DNA of 64,000 bases from NCBI GenBank assembly GCA_021201535.1, contig JAJQEU010000120.1, forward strand, positions 1-64,000, read 5' to 3'. The notes beneath the pieces are model-generated. The model worked only from the letters and a program-made list of their open reading frames with translations, did not search any database and was not told the origin of the DNA. Origin of the DNA: Clostridiales bacterium. Its GTDB lineage: Bacteria > Bacillota > Clostridia > Lachnospirales > Lachnospiraceae. Of this stretch, positions 1 through 8,164 are shown one piece after another. A program made the position numbers and the translations under genes. The first letter of the stretch is position 1; every line of letters begins with the position of its first letter.

Positions 1-55
<55 letters not shown>

Positions 56-192
56 CGAAATTATGCATTTTTCTGAATGTCCTGTCAAGCATTTTTCGAT
101 ATTATTTCCGGCACGATGAAAGAGTGCACTACCGAATCCTGTCCGTTGCTGCGGCAATATTTTATAATTTAGTTTAGCATCCGTTCCGGATC

Positions 193-218
193 TGTGATGT
201 TGCCATGGCAACATCACA
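193..218. repeat. 26-bp perfect palindrome
   Basis: The sequence TGTGATGTTGCC followed by ATGGCAACATCACA reads identically on both strands across all 26 bases. It lies just beyond the T-run of the Spo0E-like terminator. It could be a protein-binding operator, a recombination site or a strong hairpin in a transcript. Nothing in the sequence decides between these. Confidence 0.8.
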
Positions 219-220
219 AT

Positions 221-248
221 AAAAAACGGAGTCTGATCTCCAGCTCCG
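221..248 (-). terminator. Rho-independent terminator of the Spo0E-like gene
   Basis: On the minus strand a CGGAG/CTCCG stem is followed directly by TTTTTTATT, 28 bases after the Spo0E-like stop codon. The stem is short, but the position and the U-tract fit an intrinsic terminator. Confidence 0.6.
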
Positions 249-275
249 CTTTCTCGTCCTCACCAGGGAGAACGT

Positions 276-437
276 TTATTCTGTTTTGTCCTGTATCCGA
301 TAATATTCTTCCAGCAGTCTGTCGACCTTCCGGCTCTGTTCGATCACCTCAGGCTGATCCAGTCCATCTTTTGCAAGCTCATTCAGCCGTTCCTGTTCCT
401 GCCTGATTTTCTGTAACAACGCCTCTTTGGTTCCCAT
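276..437 (-). CDS. Spo0E-like small aspartyl-phosphate phosphatase
   Basis: A 53-aa protein of the Spo0E family. Members fold as a helical hairpin and remove phosphate from Spo0A~P or related response regulators, which delays sporulation. The family signature, a Ser followed by a hydrophobic-Asp pair and then a leucine-rich helix, is visible as QSRKVDRLLEEYY near residues 34-46. The track ORF starts further upstream, but the internal ATG at 437 has a textbook GGGAGGAG Shine-Dalgarno and gives the normal family length, so I chose it. A terminator follows. The gene stands alone downstream of the DUF1540 gene. The family call is good; the target regulator is inference. Confidence 0.8.
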   Translation of the reverse strand: MGTKEALLQKIRQEQERLNELAKDGLDQPEVIEQSRKVDRLLEEYYRIQDKTE

Positions 438-506
438 AGCGTCTCCTCCCTGCCAAAGCCATGTCGGATGGAAATGTTCAGACATTCTGCCACGTCCTGC
501 CACCGG

Positions 507-821
507 CTACCTGCACCTAAAGTCCTGGCACTCTGTTTCTCTGCACTGACAGACACTGCTTCCGCCGCCAATACCGATATGAGCAGCCGTGCATTTACAG
601 TTTTCGTTGTGGATACATCTGCACGCCTCACACTCGATCTCAACGCCGGTTCCAGCGTGTCCGGTTGAATTCAGCGTATTTGTTCCTTTTTCACAAAAAC
701 TCTCGCAGCAGGTCTCTCCGGAACGGTCGGCGTCACGTCCTCCCACGGTAATATCACCTTTGCTGCACAAACAGTCCCTGTTATAGAGACAGCTCGTCAC
801 GGTACAATCTAACTGAGTCAT
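507..821 (-). CDS. DUF1540 domain protein (two Cys-rich modules)
   Basis: A 104-aa cysteine-rich protein. Two similar halves each carry a Cys pattern: CTVTSCLYNRDCLC near residues 6-19 and CEACRCIHNENCKC near 63-76. This matches the DUF1540 family of clostridial and bacillar proteins, in which each module has four conserved cysteines that probably bind metal. No function is established for the family. Start chosen: ATG at 821, preceded by AAAGGAGG at good spacing. There is no signal peptide or membrane segment, so it is probably cytoplasmic. It lies between the trigger factor-like gene and the Spo0E-like gene, and I see no strong promoter of its own. Confidence 0.85.
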   Translation of the reverse strand: MTQLDCTVTSCLYNRDCLCSKGDITVGGRDADRSGETCCESFCEKGTNTLNSTGHAGTGVEIECEACRCIHNENCKCTAAHIGIGGGSSVCQCRETECQDFRCR

Positions 822-905
822 GCTGTGACCTCCTTTCTTTTACATTGCCTGCTTAGTATGTACCGTTTCTTTTGTATATATTCAGGACAAAAGATCCGCC
901 ATTTG

Positions 906-1868
906 CTACACTTCAACACTATGCCGTGTGATAAAATCCAGCGCCTGTTTGTGCAGAATGTCGTTTCCGACCATCTCCACGCCCTTTTCTCCGATCTTTT
1001 CGCGCAGGTCGTCCACCGTCATCTGATAACTGCGCGCCATCGTAAACAGTTCCTGCATCAGTTCCTCCGGCGTATAGCCAAAGCTCTCCGCCTTTGCGAT
1101 CTCCGCCAGGACAGCCTGCCCCTTCAGCATGTTCAACGCGTCGTTCCTCGCATGCGCATCAAACATTTCCTGCGTCAGATTGTTATAGTCCAGATATGTC
1201 TCCAGCGTACTGCCGCTGTTGCGAAGCTGAGCGATCAGATTGTTTTTCAGAACATCCGCGCGCTCCTGCACCAGCTCATCCGGAACCTCTATCTCAGACT
1301 GCTCCACAATGTGTTCGAGGACCTCATTCTCCTTCTCCTGCAGGAACTGATCGGACTTATGGCTGCGGATCTGATCCTCCACGTAAGTCCGGAACTCTGC
1401 CACCGTCTTACAAGGCGAGATTCTGGAAACCACCTCATCGGTGAGATCCGGCACGATCGTCGCCCGAAGGCTCTTCACCGTCACTTTGAAGACAGCGTCG
1501 CGGCCCGCGTACTCCTTCGCGTGATAATTCTCCGGAAACGGAACCCGCACATCCACACAGTCGCCGGCCTTCGCCCCCACAAGCTGTTCTTCAAAACCGG
1601 GAATGAACGTATTGGAGCCGAGGACAATGGGATAGTCCGTCCCGTCCCCGCCCTCAAAAGGCTCGTCATCGATATAACCGATGAAATCAATCACAACCTG
1701 ATCGCCCATCTCAGCGCTGCCGTCCGGCTTGTCCACTGTTCTGGATGCGTAACCGCGCGCACGGTTCATCTCAGTCAGAATCTCCTGCTCCGTCACCGTC
1801 ACTTCACGCTTCTGTACCTGCACGCCTTTGTACGGCGCCAGTGTAATCTGAATTGTTTTTTCTTCCAT
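906..1868 (-). CDS. tig: Trigger factor-like peptidyl-prolyl isomerase/chaperone without ribosome-binding domain
   Basis: A 320-aa protein related to trigger factor. An FKBP-type PPIase domain spans about residues 50-140 (GDQVVIDFIGYIDDEPFEGG, then PGFEEQLVGAKAGD). The helical C-terminal chaperone domain follows. Full trigger factors have about 430 residues and begin with a ribosome-docking domain. Here the protein begins just before the linker that precedes FKBP (LAPYKGVQVQKREVTVTEQE), so the ribosome-binding part is absent rather than broken. The track start at 1880 is unlikely. The ATG at 1868 has GGAGG five bases upstream and lies 24 bases below a good promoter. It probably acts as a free folding helper beside a full-length Tig elsewhere; that role is inferred. 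Confidence 0.85.
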   Translation of the reverse strand: MEEKTIQITLAPYKGVQVQKREVTVTEQEILTEMNRARGYASRTVDKPDGSAEMGDQVVIDFIGYIDDEPFEGGDGTDYPIVLGSNTFIPGFEEQLVGAKAGDCVDVRVPFPENYHAKEYAGRDAVFKVTVKSLRATIVPDLTDEVVSRISPCKTVAEFRTYVEDQIRSHKSDQFLQEKENEVLEHIVEQSEIEVPDELVQERADVLKNNLIAQLRNSGSTLETYLDYNNLTQEMFDAHARNDALNMLKGQAVLAEIAKAESFGYTPEELMQELFTMARSYQMTVDDLREKIGEKGVEMVGNDILHKQALDFITRHSVEV

Positions 1869-1898
1869 AAAATCCTCCATCTATCGTATACTGGTGTT

Positions 1899-1927
1899 AT
1901 TTTACCCCATATAAAAAAATTATACAA
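1899..1927 (-). promoter_or_regulatory. Promoter of the trigger factor-like gene
   Basis: On the minus strand TTGTAT, a 17-base spacer and TAAAAT form a sigma-A type promoter. Transcription would begin about 24 bases before the chosen start codon, giving a short leader. Confidence 0.6.
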
Positions 1928-2083
1928 GAGCATTTCTGATACACCTGCTGACATTTATTGCATGTCATTTCCCTTTATTGCGTGTCCGGGCCGAAAACGT
2001 TGTGATTTCGAGCATACGCTTATATGCAGAAATATTTTCACTTCAACGGAAACAGGACGAACTTTCCTTTGATATTATATGAT

Positions 2084-2117
2084 AAAAAAGCAGCCTTCGG
2101 TTTCCCCGGGCTGCTTT
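2084..2117 (-). terminator. Terminator of the carAB operon
   Basis: On the minus strand AAAGCAGCC and GGCTGCTTT form a nine-pair stem followed by TTTTTTATC, about 100 bases after the carB stop codon. This is a convincing intrinsic terminator. Confidence 0.85.
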
Positions 2118-2212
2118 CATAGATGTTGGCGCGCTGCGGCAGCAGCGCATGTGAGTTTACTTTATAAATATTTTAGATTATGTTTACAGTTTCTTTCCGG
2201 GGTCAGACCCCC

Positions 2213-5200
2213 TTACACGGTCGCGATATCGATCATCTCCATCTCGTCCCGCGCCGTCTCCAGCGAGAGCGCCAGGGCATTGGCCGTATCCATGGAGGTC
2301 AGACAGTGCACGCCGGTCTCGATGGCATTCCTGCGAATCAGGAAACCGTCCCGGGACTTATCGCGGCCCTGTGTCGGCGTGTCGATTACAAGATCGATCT
2401 TATGTCCGAGTATCAGGTCAAGCACGTTCGGAGACTCCTGCGACAGCTTGTTGACGCGGAGCGCGTGTACCCCGTGCTCCTGCAGATATTTCGCGGTACT
2501 GCGGGTCGCGTAGATGCGATAGCCCAGTGCTTCAAAGCGTCTGGCCACGCCCACTGACTCCGGCTTATCCTTATCATTCACCGTGATGATCATCTGTTTA
2601 TACTTCGGCAGCTGAATGCCGGCTCCGAGGAAAGCTTTGTAAAGCGCCTCGTTGAAGCTCCTCGCGATGCCGAGACATTCGCCGGTGGATTTCATCTCCG
2701 GTCCCAGGCTGATCTCCGCGCCGCGCAGCTTCTCGAAGGAGAAGACCGGCATCTTGATCGCCACATAATCCGCCTCCGGCGCAATGTCCGCCGTATATCC
2801 CATACTTTTCAGGCTCTCGCCCAGGATCACGCGCGTCGCGAGATCGACGATGGGTATCCCTGTCACCTTGCTGATATAGGGCACGGTTCGGGAGGAACGG
2901 GGGTTCACCTCGATGACGTACACCTCCCCGTCCATCACGATAAACTGTATATTGATCAGGCCGACGACATGCAGCGCCTGCGCCAGCCGTTTCGTGTAAT
3001 CGACAATGACTTCCTTCACCCCGTCGGAGATGGTCGGAGCCGGATAGACCGAGATGCTGTCGCCCGAGTGGACGCCCGTCCGCTCGATATGCTCCATGAT
3101 ACCCGGAATCAGGATATCCGTGCCGTCGCAGACCGCGTCGACCTCGATCTCCTTTCCCATGAGGTATTTGTCGATGAGGATCGGGTGATCCTGCGCGATC
3201 TGGTTGATATTGTCAATGAACTCCACGATCTCATCGTCATTAAAGGCGATATGCATGCCCTGTCCGCCGAGCACATAGGACGGACGCACCAGAACCGGAT
3301 AACCGAGCCGGTTCGCGACCTCCTTCGCCTCCTGCGCGGTAAACACGGTACCGCCCGCCGCCCGTGGGATTCCGGTTTTCTGCAGAATCTGATCGAAAAG
3401 CTCACGATCCTCCGCCGCGTCCACATCCTCCGCCTTCGTCCCGAGGATGGGCACGCCCATCTTCATCAAATGCTCCGTCAGTTTGATCGCGGTCTGCCCG
3501 CCGAACTGAACGACCGCGCCGTCCGGATGCTCCACGCAAACCACGTTCTCCACATCCTCCGGCGTCAGCGGCTCAAAATACAGCTTGTCCGCGATATCAA
3601 AATCCGTCGAAACCGTCTCCGGGTTGTTATTGATGATAATGGTCTCATAACCCGCCTTCGCGAACGCCCAGGTACAGTGAACGGAACAGAAATCGAACTC
3701 GATGCCCTGTCCGATCCGGATGGGACCGGAGCCGAGGACCAGTATTTTTTTCCGGTCTGTCGCACCGTCCGCCTCGTTTTCCCCGTCAAAGCAGGAATAG
3801 TAATAGGGCGTCGCCGCCGCGAACTCCGCGGCGCAGGTATCCACCATCTTGAAGGATGCCGTAATGCCGTTCTCATAACGCATATTTTTGATATAAGCCT
3901 CGCTCTTCCCGGTGAGCTGTGAGATCACATTGTCCGGAAACTCAATGCGTTTTGCCTCTTTTAAAAGATCCGCCGTCAGAGGCTCGCTGATCAGACGGCG
4001 CTCCATCTCCACGATGATGGCGATCTTGTCGATAAACCATTTATCAATCTTTGTCAGGTCATGGATCAGATCGTAGGACATGCCCCGATGGCAGGCCTCC
4101 GCGATCACCCAGATCCGGCGGTCGTCCACCACTTTCAGCTTCTCCACAAGCTGATCATAGGACAGATGGCGGTATTCGTGCGTGTGAAGGCTGTCCACAT
4201 GCTGCTCCAGAGAGCGGATGGCCTTCATCAGCGCACCCTCAAAGTTCGTGCAGATGCTCATCACCTCGCCGGTCGCCTTCATCTGCGTCGTCAGCGTGCG
4301 CTTTGCCGTGATAAACTTGTCAAAGGGCAGACGCGGAATCTTCACGACACAGTAATCCAGCATCGGTTCAAAGCTGGCGTAGGTCTTCTGCGTCACCGCG
4401 TTTTTGATCTCATCCAGGGTATAACCGATGGCGATCTTCGCCGCCACCTTCGCGATCGGGTAGCCCGTCGCCTTGGAGGCCAGCGCGGAAGAACGGCTCA
4501 CACGCGGGTTTACCTCGATGACGCAGTATTCAAATGTATCCGGGTGGAGCGCGTACTGCACGTTGCATCCGCCCGTGATCTCAAGCTCCGTGATAATGTT
4601 CAGCGCGGAGCTGCGGAGCATCTGATACTCCTTATCGCCCAGCGTCTGGGACGGCGCGACAACGATGGAGTCGCCCGTATGCACGCCCACCGGGTCGATG
4701 TTCTCCATATTGCAGACGGTAATGCAGTTGCCCATGGCATCCCGCATCACCTCATACTCGATCTCCTTCCAGCCGGCGATGCAGCGCTCCACCAGCACCT
4801 CGCCGACGCGGCTTAAGCGCAGGCCGTTGGACAATATCTCGATCAGCTCCGTCTCATTGTTCGCGATGCCGCCGCCGCTGCCGCCAAGGGTAAACGCCGG
4901 CCTCAGCACCACCGGATAACCGATGGAATTGGTAAACCGGATGCCTTCCTCGATGGAATGCACCACCTCGGACGGGGCACAGGGCTCGCCGATCTTCTCC
5001 ATGGTATCCTTGAACGCCTGCCGATCCTCCGCGCGGAAGATTGTCTCCGCCGTGGCACCGATGAGACGTATCCCGTTTTCTTTTAAGAAACCCGACTCCT
5101 CCAGCTCCATGCCGAGGTTTAAGCCCGCCTGTCCGCCCAGTGTGGGGAGCACGGCGTCCGGCCGCTCGATCAGCAGGATCTTTTTCAGCACATCCACGGT

Positions 5201-5407
5201 CAGCGGCTCGATGTATACCTGATCCGCGATCTGCTTGTCCGTCATAATGGTCGCCGGGTTGGAATTCACCAGACATACCTCCACGCCCTCTTCCTTCAGG
5301 GCGCGGCAGGCCTGTGTCCCCGCATAATCAAACTCAGCCGCCTGTCCGATCACGATGGGACCGGAACCGATGACCATTACTTTTTTTATCTCCGGATTTT
5401 TAGGCAT
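2213..5407 (-). CDS. carB: Carbamoyl-phosphate synthase large subunit
   Basis: A 1064-aa ATP-grasp enzyme that makes carbamoyl phosphate from bicarbonate, two ATP and ammonia channelled from CarA, for pyrimidine and arginine synthesis. The two homologous halves are clear: the first opens with GSGPIVIGQAAEFDYAG near residue 13 and the second with GSGPIRIGQGIEFDFC near 557. A C-terminal methylglyoxal-synthase-like allosteric domain covers roughly 940-1064. Length equals that of the family. Start: ATG at 5407 with GGGAGG upstream. It overlaps the end of carA by 8 bases, which points to translational coupling. A terminator follows, so carAB is a two-gene unit. Confidence 0.97.
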   Translation of the reverse strand: MPKNPEIKKVMVIGSGPIVIGQAAEFDYAGTQACRALKEEGVEVCLVNSNPATIMTDKQIADQVYIEPLTVDVLKKILLIERPDAVLPTLGGQAGLNLGMELEESGFLKENGIRLIGATAETIFRAEDRQAFKDTMEKIGEPCAPSEVVHSIEEGIRFTNSIGYPVVLRPAFTLGGSGGGIANNETELIEILSNGLRLSRVGEVLVERCIAGWKEIEYEVMRDAMGNCITVCNMENIDPVGVHTGDSIVVAPSQTLGDKEYQMLRSSALNIITELEITGGCNVQYALHPDTFEYCVIEVNPRVSRSSALASKATGYPIAKVAAKIAIGYTLDEIKNAVTQKTYASFEPMLDYCVVKIPRLPFDKFITAKRTLTTQMKATGEVMSICTNFEGALMKAIRSLEQHVDSLHTHEYRHLSYDQLVEKLKVVDDRRIWVIAEACHRGMSYDLIHDLTKIDKWFIDKIAIIVEMERRLISEPLTADLLKEAKRIEFPDNVISQLTGKSEAYIKNMRYENGITASFKMVDTCAAEFAAATPYYYSCFDGENEADGATDRKKILVLGSGPIRIGQGIEFDFCSVHCTWAFAKAGYETIIINNNPETVSTDFDIADKLYFEPLTPEDVENVVCVEHPDGAVVQFGGQTAIKLTEHLMKMGVPILGTKAEDVDAAEDRELFDQILQKTGIPRAAGGTVFTAQEAKEVANRLGYPVLVRPSYVLGGQGMHIAFNDDEIVEFIDNINQIAQDHPILIDKYLMGKEIEVDAVCDGTDILIPGIMEHIERTGVHSGDSISVYPAPTISDGVKEVIVDYTKRLAQALHVVGLINIQFIVMDGEVYVIEVNPRSSRTVPYISKVTGIPIVDLATRVILGESLKSMGYTADIAPEADYVAIKMPVFSFEKLRGAEISLGPEMKSTGECLGIARSFNEALYKAFLGAGIQLPKYKQMIITVNDKDKPESVGVARRFEALGYRIYATRSTAKYLQEHGVHALRVNKLSQESPNVLDLILGHKIDLVIDTPTQGRDKSRDGFLIRRNAIETGVHCLTSMDTANALALSLETARDEMEMIDIATV

Positions 5408-6476
5408 GGCGTTTTCCTCCCATCATATCTAAGAATACATCAAAGAGGTATGCGGAATCTAAAGGCCCCGGACACGCCTCCGGATGAAACTGTACCGTGT
5501 AAATATTTTTCCCGGTGTAGGCAAGACCCTCGTTCGTGCCGTCGTTGACATTCACAAAAGCCGGAACCGCCACTGCCGGATCAAGATGTTCTGTATCAAC
5601 CACATAACCGTGGTTCTGGGATGAAATATAGACCCGTCCGGTCCGCAGATCCTTCACCGGATGATTCCCGCCGCGGTGTCCGTATTTCAGCTTGTGCGTA
5701 TCTGCTCCCGCCGCGAGCGCCATGAGCTGATGTCCCAGACAGATGGCGAAAATCGGCACATCCGACTCGTAGAGTTTGCGCACTTCGTCGATGATCGTAT
5801 CGCACTCCTTCGGGTCTCCGGGGCCGTTGGAGAGCATGATGCCGTCCGGCTGCGCCGCCAGAATCTCCGCAGCCGTCGTGCGGGCGGGATAGACCGTGAC
5901 CTCACATCCCCGCTCATTCAGGGAACGCGCGATATTTCGCTTCGCGCCGACATCCAGCAGCGCCACCTTATATCCGTCTCCCGGCAGGACATATTTCTCT
6001 TTACAGGTGACTTTATCTACTACTTTCCCCGTTCTGTAACTTCGAAGACGTGGAAGAATATCATCCATATCAAAATCCTCCCGCCGGGTGATCATCCCGT
6101 TCATGGTGCCCTTCTCACGGAGAATCTTCGTCAGCGCTCTGGTATCGATCCCGGCGATCCCGGGAATATCATATTTTTTCAGAAAATCCTGAATCGTCCC
6201 CTCGCAGCGGAAATTACTCGGCATTCGGGACAATTCCCTCACAATATATCCGTCCGGCCAGGGCCGTTCCGACTCCATATCCGGTGTGATGCCGTAATTG
6301 CCGATCAGAGGGTAGGTCATAACGACCGCCTGTCCCGCGTAGGACGGGTCGGTCAGAACCTCCAGATAACCGGTCATGGAAGTGTTAAATACGATTTCAC
6401 TGATGACTTCCCGTTCCGAACCGATGCCGGTTCCCCGAAAAACGGTTCCGTCCTCCAAAATCAGAAACGCTTTCAT
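5400..6476 (-). CDS. carA: Carbamoyl-phosphate synthase small (glutaminase) subunit
   Basis: A 358-aa class I glutamine amidotransferase that hydrolyses glutamine and passes ammonia to CarB. The N-terminal CPSase small-chain domain covers about residues 1-150. The amidotransferase domain shows SNGPGDP, the nucleophile Cys in FAICLGHQLMAL near 247, and the His/Glu pair in FHPEACPGP near 334. Start: ATG at 6476 with AAAGGGG upstream. It is first in the carAB operon. The leader contains a strong GC-rich hairpin at 6535-6554, but I do not see a PyrR-type motif, so regulation by pyrimidines is possible but not shown. Confidence 0.97.
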   Translation of the reverse strand: MKAFLILEDGTVFRGTGIGSEREVISEIVFNTSMTGYLEVLTDPSYAGQAVVMTYPLIGNYGITPDMESERPWPDGYIVRELSRMPSNFRCEGTIQDFLKKYDIPGIAGIDTRALTKILREKGTMNGMITRREDFDMDDILPRLRSYRTGKVVDKVTCKEKYVLPGDGYKVALLDVGAKRNIARSLNERGCEVTVYPARTTAAEILAAQPDGIMLSNGPGDPKECDTIIDEVRKLYESDVPIFAICLGHQLMALAAGADTHKLKYGHRGGNHPVKDLRTGRVYISSQNHGYVVDTEHLDPAVAVPAFVNVNDGTNEGLAYTGKNIYTVQFHPEACPGPLDSAYLFDVFLDMMGGKRHA

Positions 6477-6534
6477 TCATTGTCCCCTTTCTGTTCAAAT
6501 GTTTTCAATGAAAGTCGTCCGACAGACCATCGGC

Positions 6535-6554
6535 CCGGCGTGCAGGCACGCCGG
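6535..6554 (-). promoter_or_regulatory. GC-rich hairpin in the carA leader
   Basis: CCGGCGTG and CACGCCGG form a perfect eight-pair stem around a four-base loop, about 60 bases upstream of the carA start. There is no U-tract, so this is not a simple terminator. It may be a leader structure or a protein-binding palindrome. Confidence 0.4.
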
Positions 6555-6585
6555 TCTGATGATCCGTTGACAACGCTTTCATCGC

Positions 6586-6618
6586 AAAAAAAAAGAGGAA
6601 ATAATCTCTCTTTTTTTC
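6586..6618 (-). terminator. Terminator of serS
   Basis: On the minus strand an A-rich arm, GAGAG, a short loop, then CTC and nine T residues lie 25 bases after the serS stop. The stem is AT-rich but extended by A:U pairs, and the T-run is long. It may also work for transcripts on the other strand. Confidence 0.65.
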
Positions 6619-6642
6619 TGTTTATACATCATGAATCATGTA

Positions 6643-7920
6643 TTACTCAATTTTTGATTTGCCGCCCATATACGGCTGAAGTACCGTCGGGATATTTACC
6701 GTCCCGTCCGCGTTCAGATTGTTCTCCAGAAATGCAATCAGCATACGCGGCGGAGCGACCACCGTGTTGTTCAGCGTGTGAGCAAAATACTTGCCGTCCT
6801 TCCCCTTTACGCGAATGCGCAGTCTGCGCGCCTGTGCATCGCCCAGATTGGAACAGCTTCCCACTTCAAAATATTTCTTCTGGCGCGGAGACCACGCCTC
6901 CACGTCAACAGACTTCACCTTCAGATCAGCCAGATCGCCGGAACAGCACTCCAGCGTGCGCACCGGGATATCCAGACTGCGGAAAAGATCCACGGTATTC
7001 TGCCACAGCCGGTCGAACCACATCATGGAATCCTCCGGTTTGCAGACAACGATCATCTCCTGCTTCTCGAACTGATGGATGCGGTAAACGCCGCGCTCCT
7101 CGATGCCGTGCGCGCCCTTCTCCTTGCGGAAGCAGGGCGAATAGCTGGTCAGCGTCTTCGGCAGCTCATCCTCCTCGATCATCTGGTCGATGAATTTGCC
7201 GATCATGGAATGCTCGGACGTGCCGATCAGATAGAGATCCTCGCCCTCGATCTTGTACATCATGGCGTCCATCTCATCGAAACTCATCACGCCGTCCACG
7301 ACACTGCTGCGGATCATAAACGGCGGGATACAGTAGGTAAATCCCCGGTCGATCATGAAATCGCGGGCATAAGCCGTCATCGCGGAATGCAGCCGCGCAA
7401 TATCGCCCTGCAGATAATAAAAGCCGTTCCCGGCCACTCTGCGGGCGGCGTCCAGATCAATGCCATGGAACCGATCCATGATCTCCGTGTGATACGGAAT
7501 CTCAAAATCCGGCACCACCGGATCGCCGAAACGCTCCACCTCCACGTTCTCACTGTCGTCCTTTCCGATGGGAACGGAGGGGTCGATGATATTCGGGATC
7601 GTCATCATAATGGGCCGAATCTGCTCCTGAAGGCCGCGCTCCTGCTCCTCCAGCTCGGCGAGACGGGCAGCATCCTTCGCCACCTGCTCTTTCAGCGCCA
7701 TCGCCTCATCCCGTTTGCCCTGCGCCATCAGAGCGCCGATCTGCTTTGAAATCTTATTGCGATTGGAACGCAGATCGTCCGCTTCCTTCTGGGCCGCGCG
7801 CGCCTGCGCGTCCAGCGCGATGACGTCGTCCACCAGAGGCAGCTTGCGGTCCTGGAATTTATTTTTGATGTTCTGTTTTACAACATCGGGGTTCTCTCTT
7901 AAAAATTTGATGTCTATCAT
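6643..7920 (-). CDS. serS: Serine-tRNA ligase
   Basis: A 425-aa class II aminoacyl-tRNA synthetase that charges tRNA-Ser (and tRNA-Sec where present). Residues 1-110 form the long antiparallel coiled coil that grips the tRNA variable arm (AQKEADDLRSNRNKISKQIG region). The catalytic core shows motif 2 in FRKEKGAHGIEERGVYRIHQF near 260 and the serine-binding GSCSNLGDAQARR loop near 353. Start: ATG at 7920 with AGGGGAGACC upstream. It is monocistronic, with its own terminator. I looked for a serine T-box leader and did not find its conserved antiterminator; the leader holds a different nested hairpin. Confidence 0.97.
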   Translation of the reverse strand: MIDIKFLRENPDVVKQNIKNKFQDRKLPLVDDVIALDAQARAAQKEADDLRSNRNKISKQIGALMAQGKRDEAMALKEQVAKDAARLAELEEQERGLQEQIRPIMMTIPNIIDPSVPIGKDDSENVEVERFGDPVVPDFEIPYHTEIMDRFHGIDLDAARRVAGNGFYYLQGDIARLHSAMTAYARDFMIDRGFTYCIPPFMIRSSVVDGVMSFDEMDAMMYKIEGEDLYLIGTSEHSMIGKFIDQMIEEDELPKTLTSYSPCFRKEKGAHGIEERGVYRIHQFEKQEMIVVCKPEDSMMWFDRLWQNTVDLFRSLDIPVRTLECCSGDLADLKVKSVDVEAWSPRQKKYFEVGSCSNLGDAQARRLRIRVKGKDGKYFAHTLNNTVVAPPRMLIAFLENNLNADGTVNIPTVLQPYMGGKSKIE

Positions 7921-7921
7921 G

Positions 7922-7980
7922 GTCTCCCCTGTGCCGGAAGAAGCAGCGAAAATGGATTTTCACGTCAGGCACAGTCTCCC
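7922..7980 (-). promoter_or_regulatory. Nested hairpin with duplicated SD-like motif in serS leader
   Basis: CTGTGCC (7929-7935) pairs with GGCACAG (7968-7974), enclosing a second near-perfect stem GCGAAAAT/ATTTTCAC. Both ends of the outer stem abut an identical GTCTCCC (GGGAGAC in the transcript). The copy next to the gene is the serS ribosome binding site. The arrangement could control access to that site; this is inference. Confidence 0.4.
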
Positions 7981-8164
7981 TCTCTTTCATTTTGTATCTT
8001 ATCCTAAAAGATTATACACGGATTCCCGTGCGGATTCAAGAGGAAAATATCTTCCGCGTCATACTGGTATCCCGCATGGATTTTCAAGAAGAATCACCAT
8101 GATTCAGGTGAAAACGTGTACGACGCCAATGATTGCTCCGCACTTCGTGCGCCCGAGACCGGGC

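Larger units (their letters stand above)
56..275. other. Non-coding left end of window
   Basis: I see no convincing gene between the CTGT tract and the Spo0E-like stop codon. The stretch is AT-rich around 160-180. It contains a 26-bp perfect palindrome and the terminator of the Spo0E-like gene. The plus-strand ORF at 194-406 starts inside the palindrome and runs antisense to the Spo0E-like gene, so I treat it as a shadow. Confidence 0.6.
1869..2212. other. Intergenic region between carB and the trigger factor-like gene
   Basis: This 344-base gap holds the trigger factor promoter near its left end and the carB terminator near 2084-2117. The rest is AT-rich and shows a loose repeat (TTATTGCATGTCATTT then TTATTGCGTGTCC near 1955-1990). 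No ORF here has a ribosome binding site, and I see no known RNA motif. Confidence 0.6.

Noticed and set aside
825-2072. 415-aa plus-strand ORF opposite the trigger factor-like gene
   Set aside because: It is the antisense shadow of a gene with clear FKBP motifs, and it lacks domain-like sequence and a ribosome binding site. The same reasoning removes the long plus-strand ORFs over carB, carA/serS, purL and others.
5661-7193. 510-aa plus-strand ORF spanning carA and serS
   Set aside because: It crosses two well-supported minus-strand genes and the serS terminator, with low-complexity Arg/Pro/Ser composition typical of antisense reading of GC-rich genes.
7921-8164. T-box riboswitch upstream of serS
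   Set aside because: The conserved AGGGTGGNACCGCG antiterminator sequence and a terminator ahead of serS are not present; only a different nested hairpin is seen.
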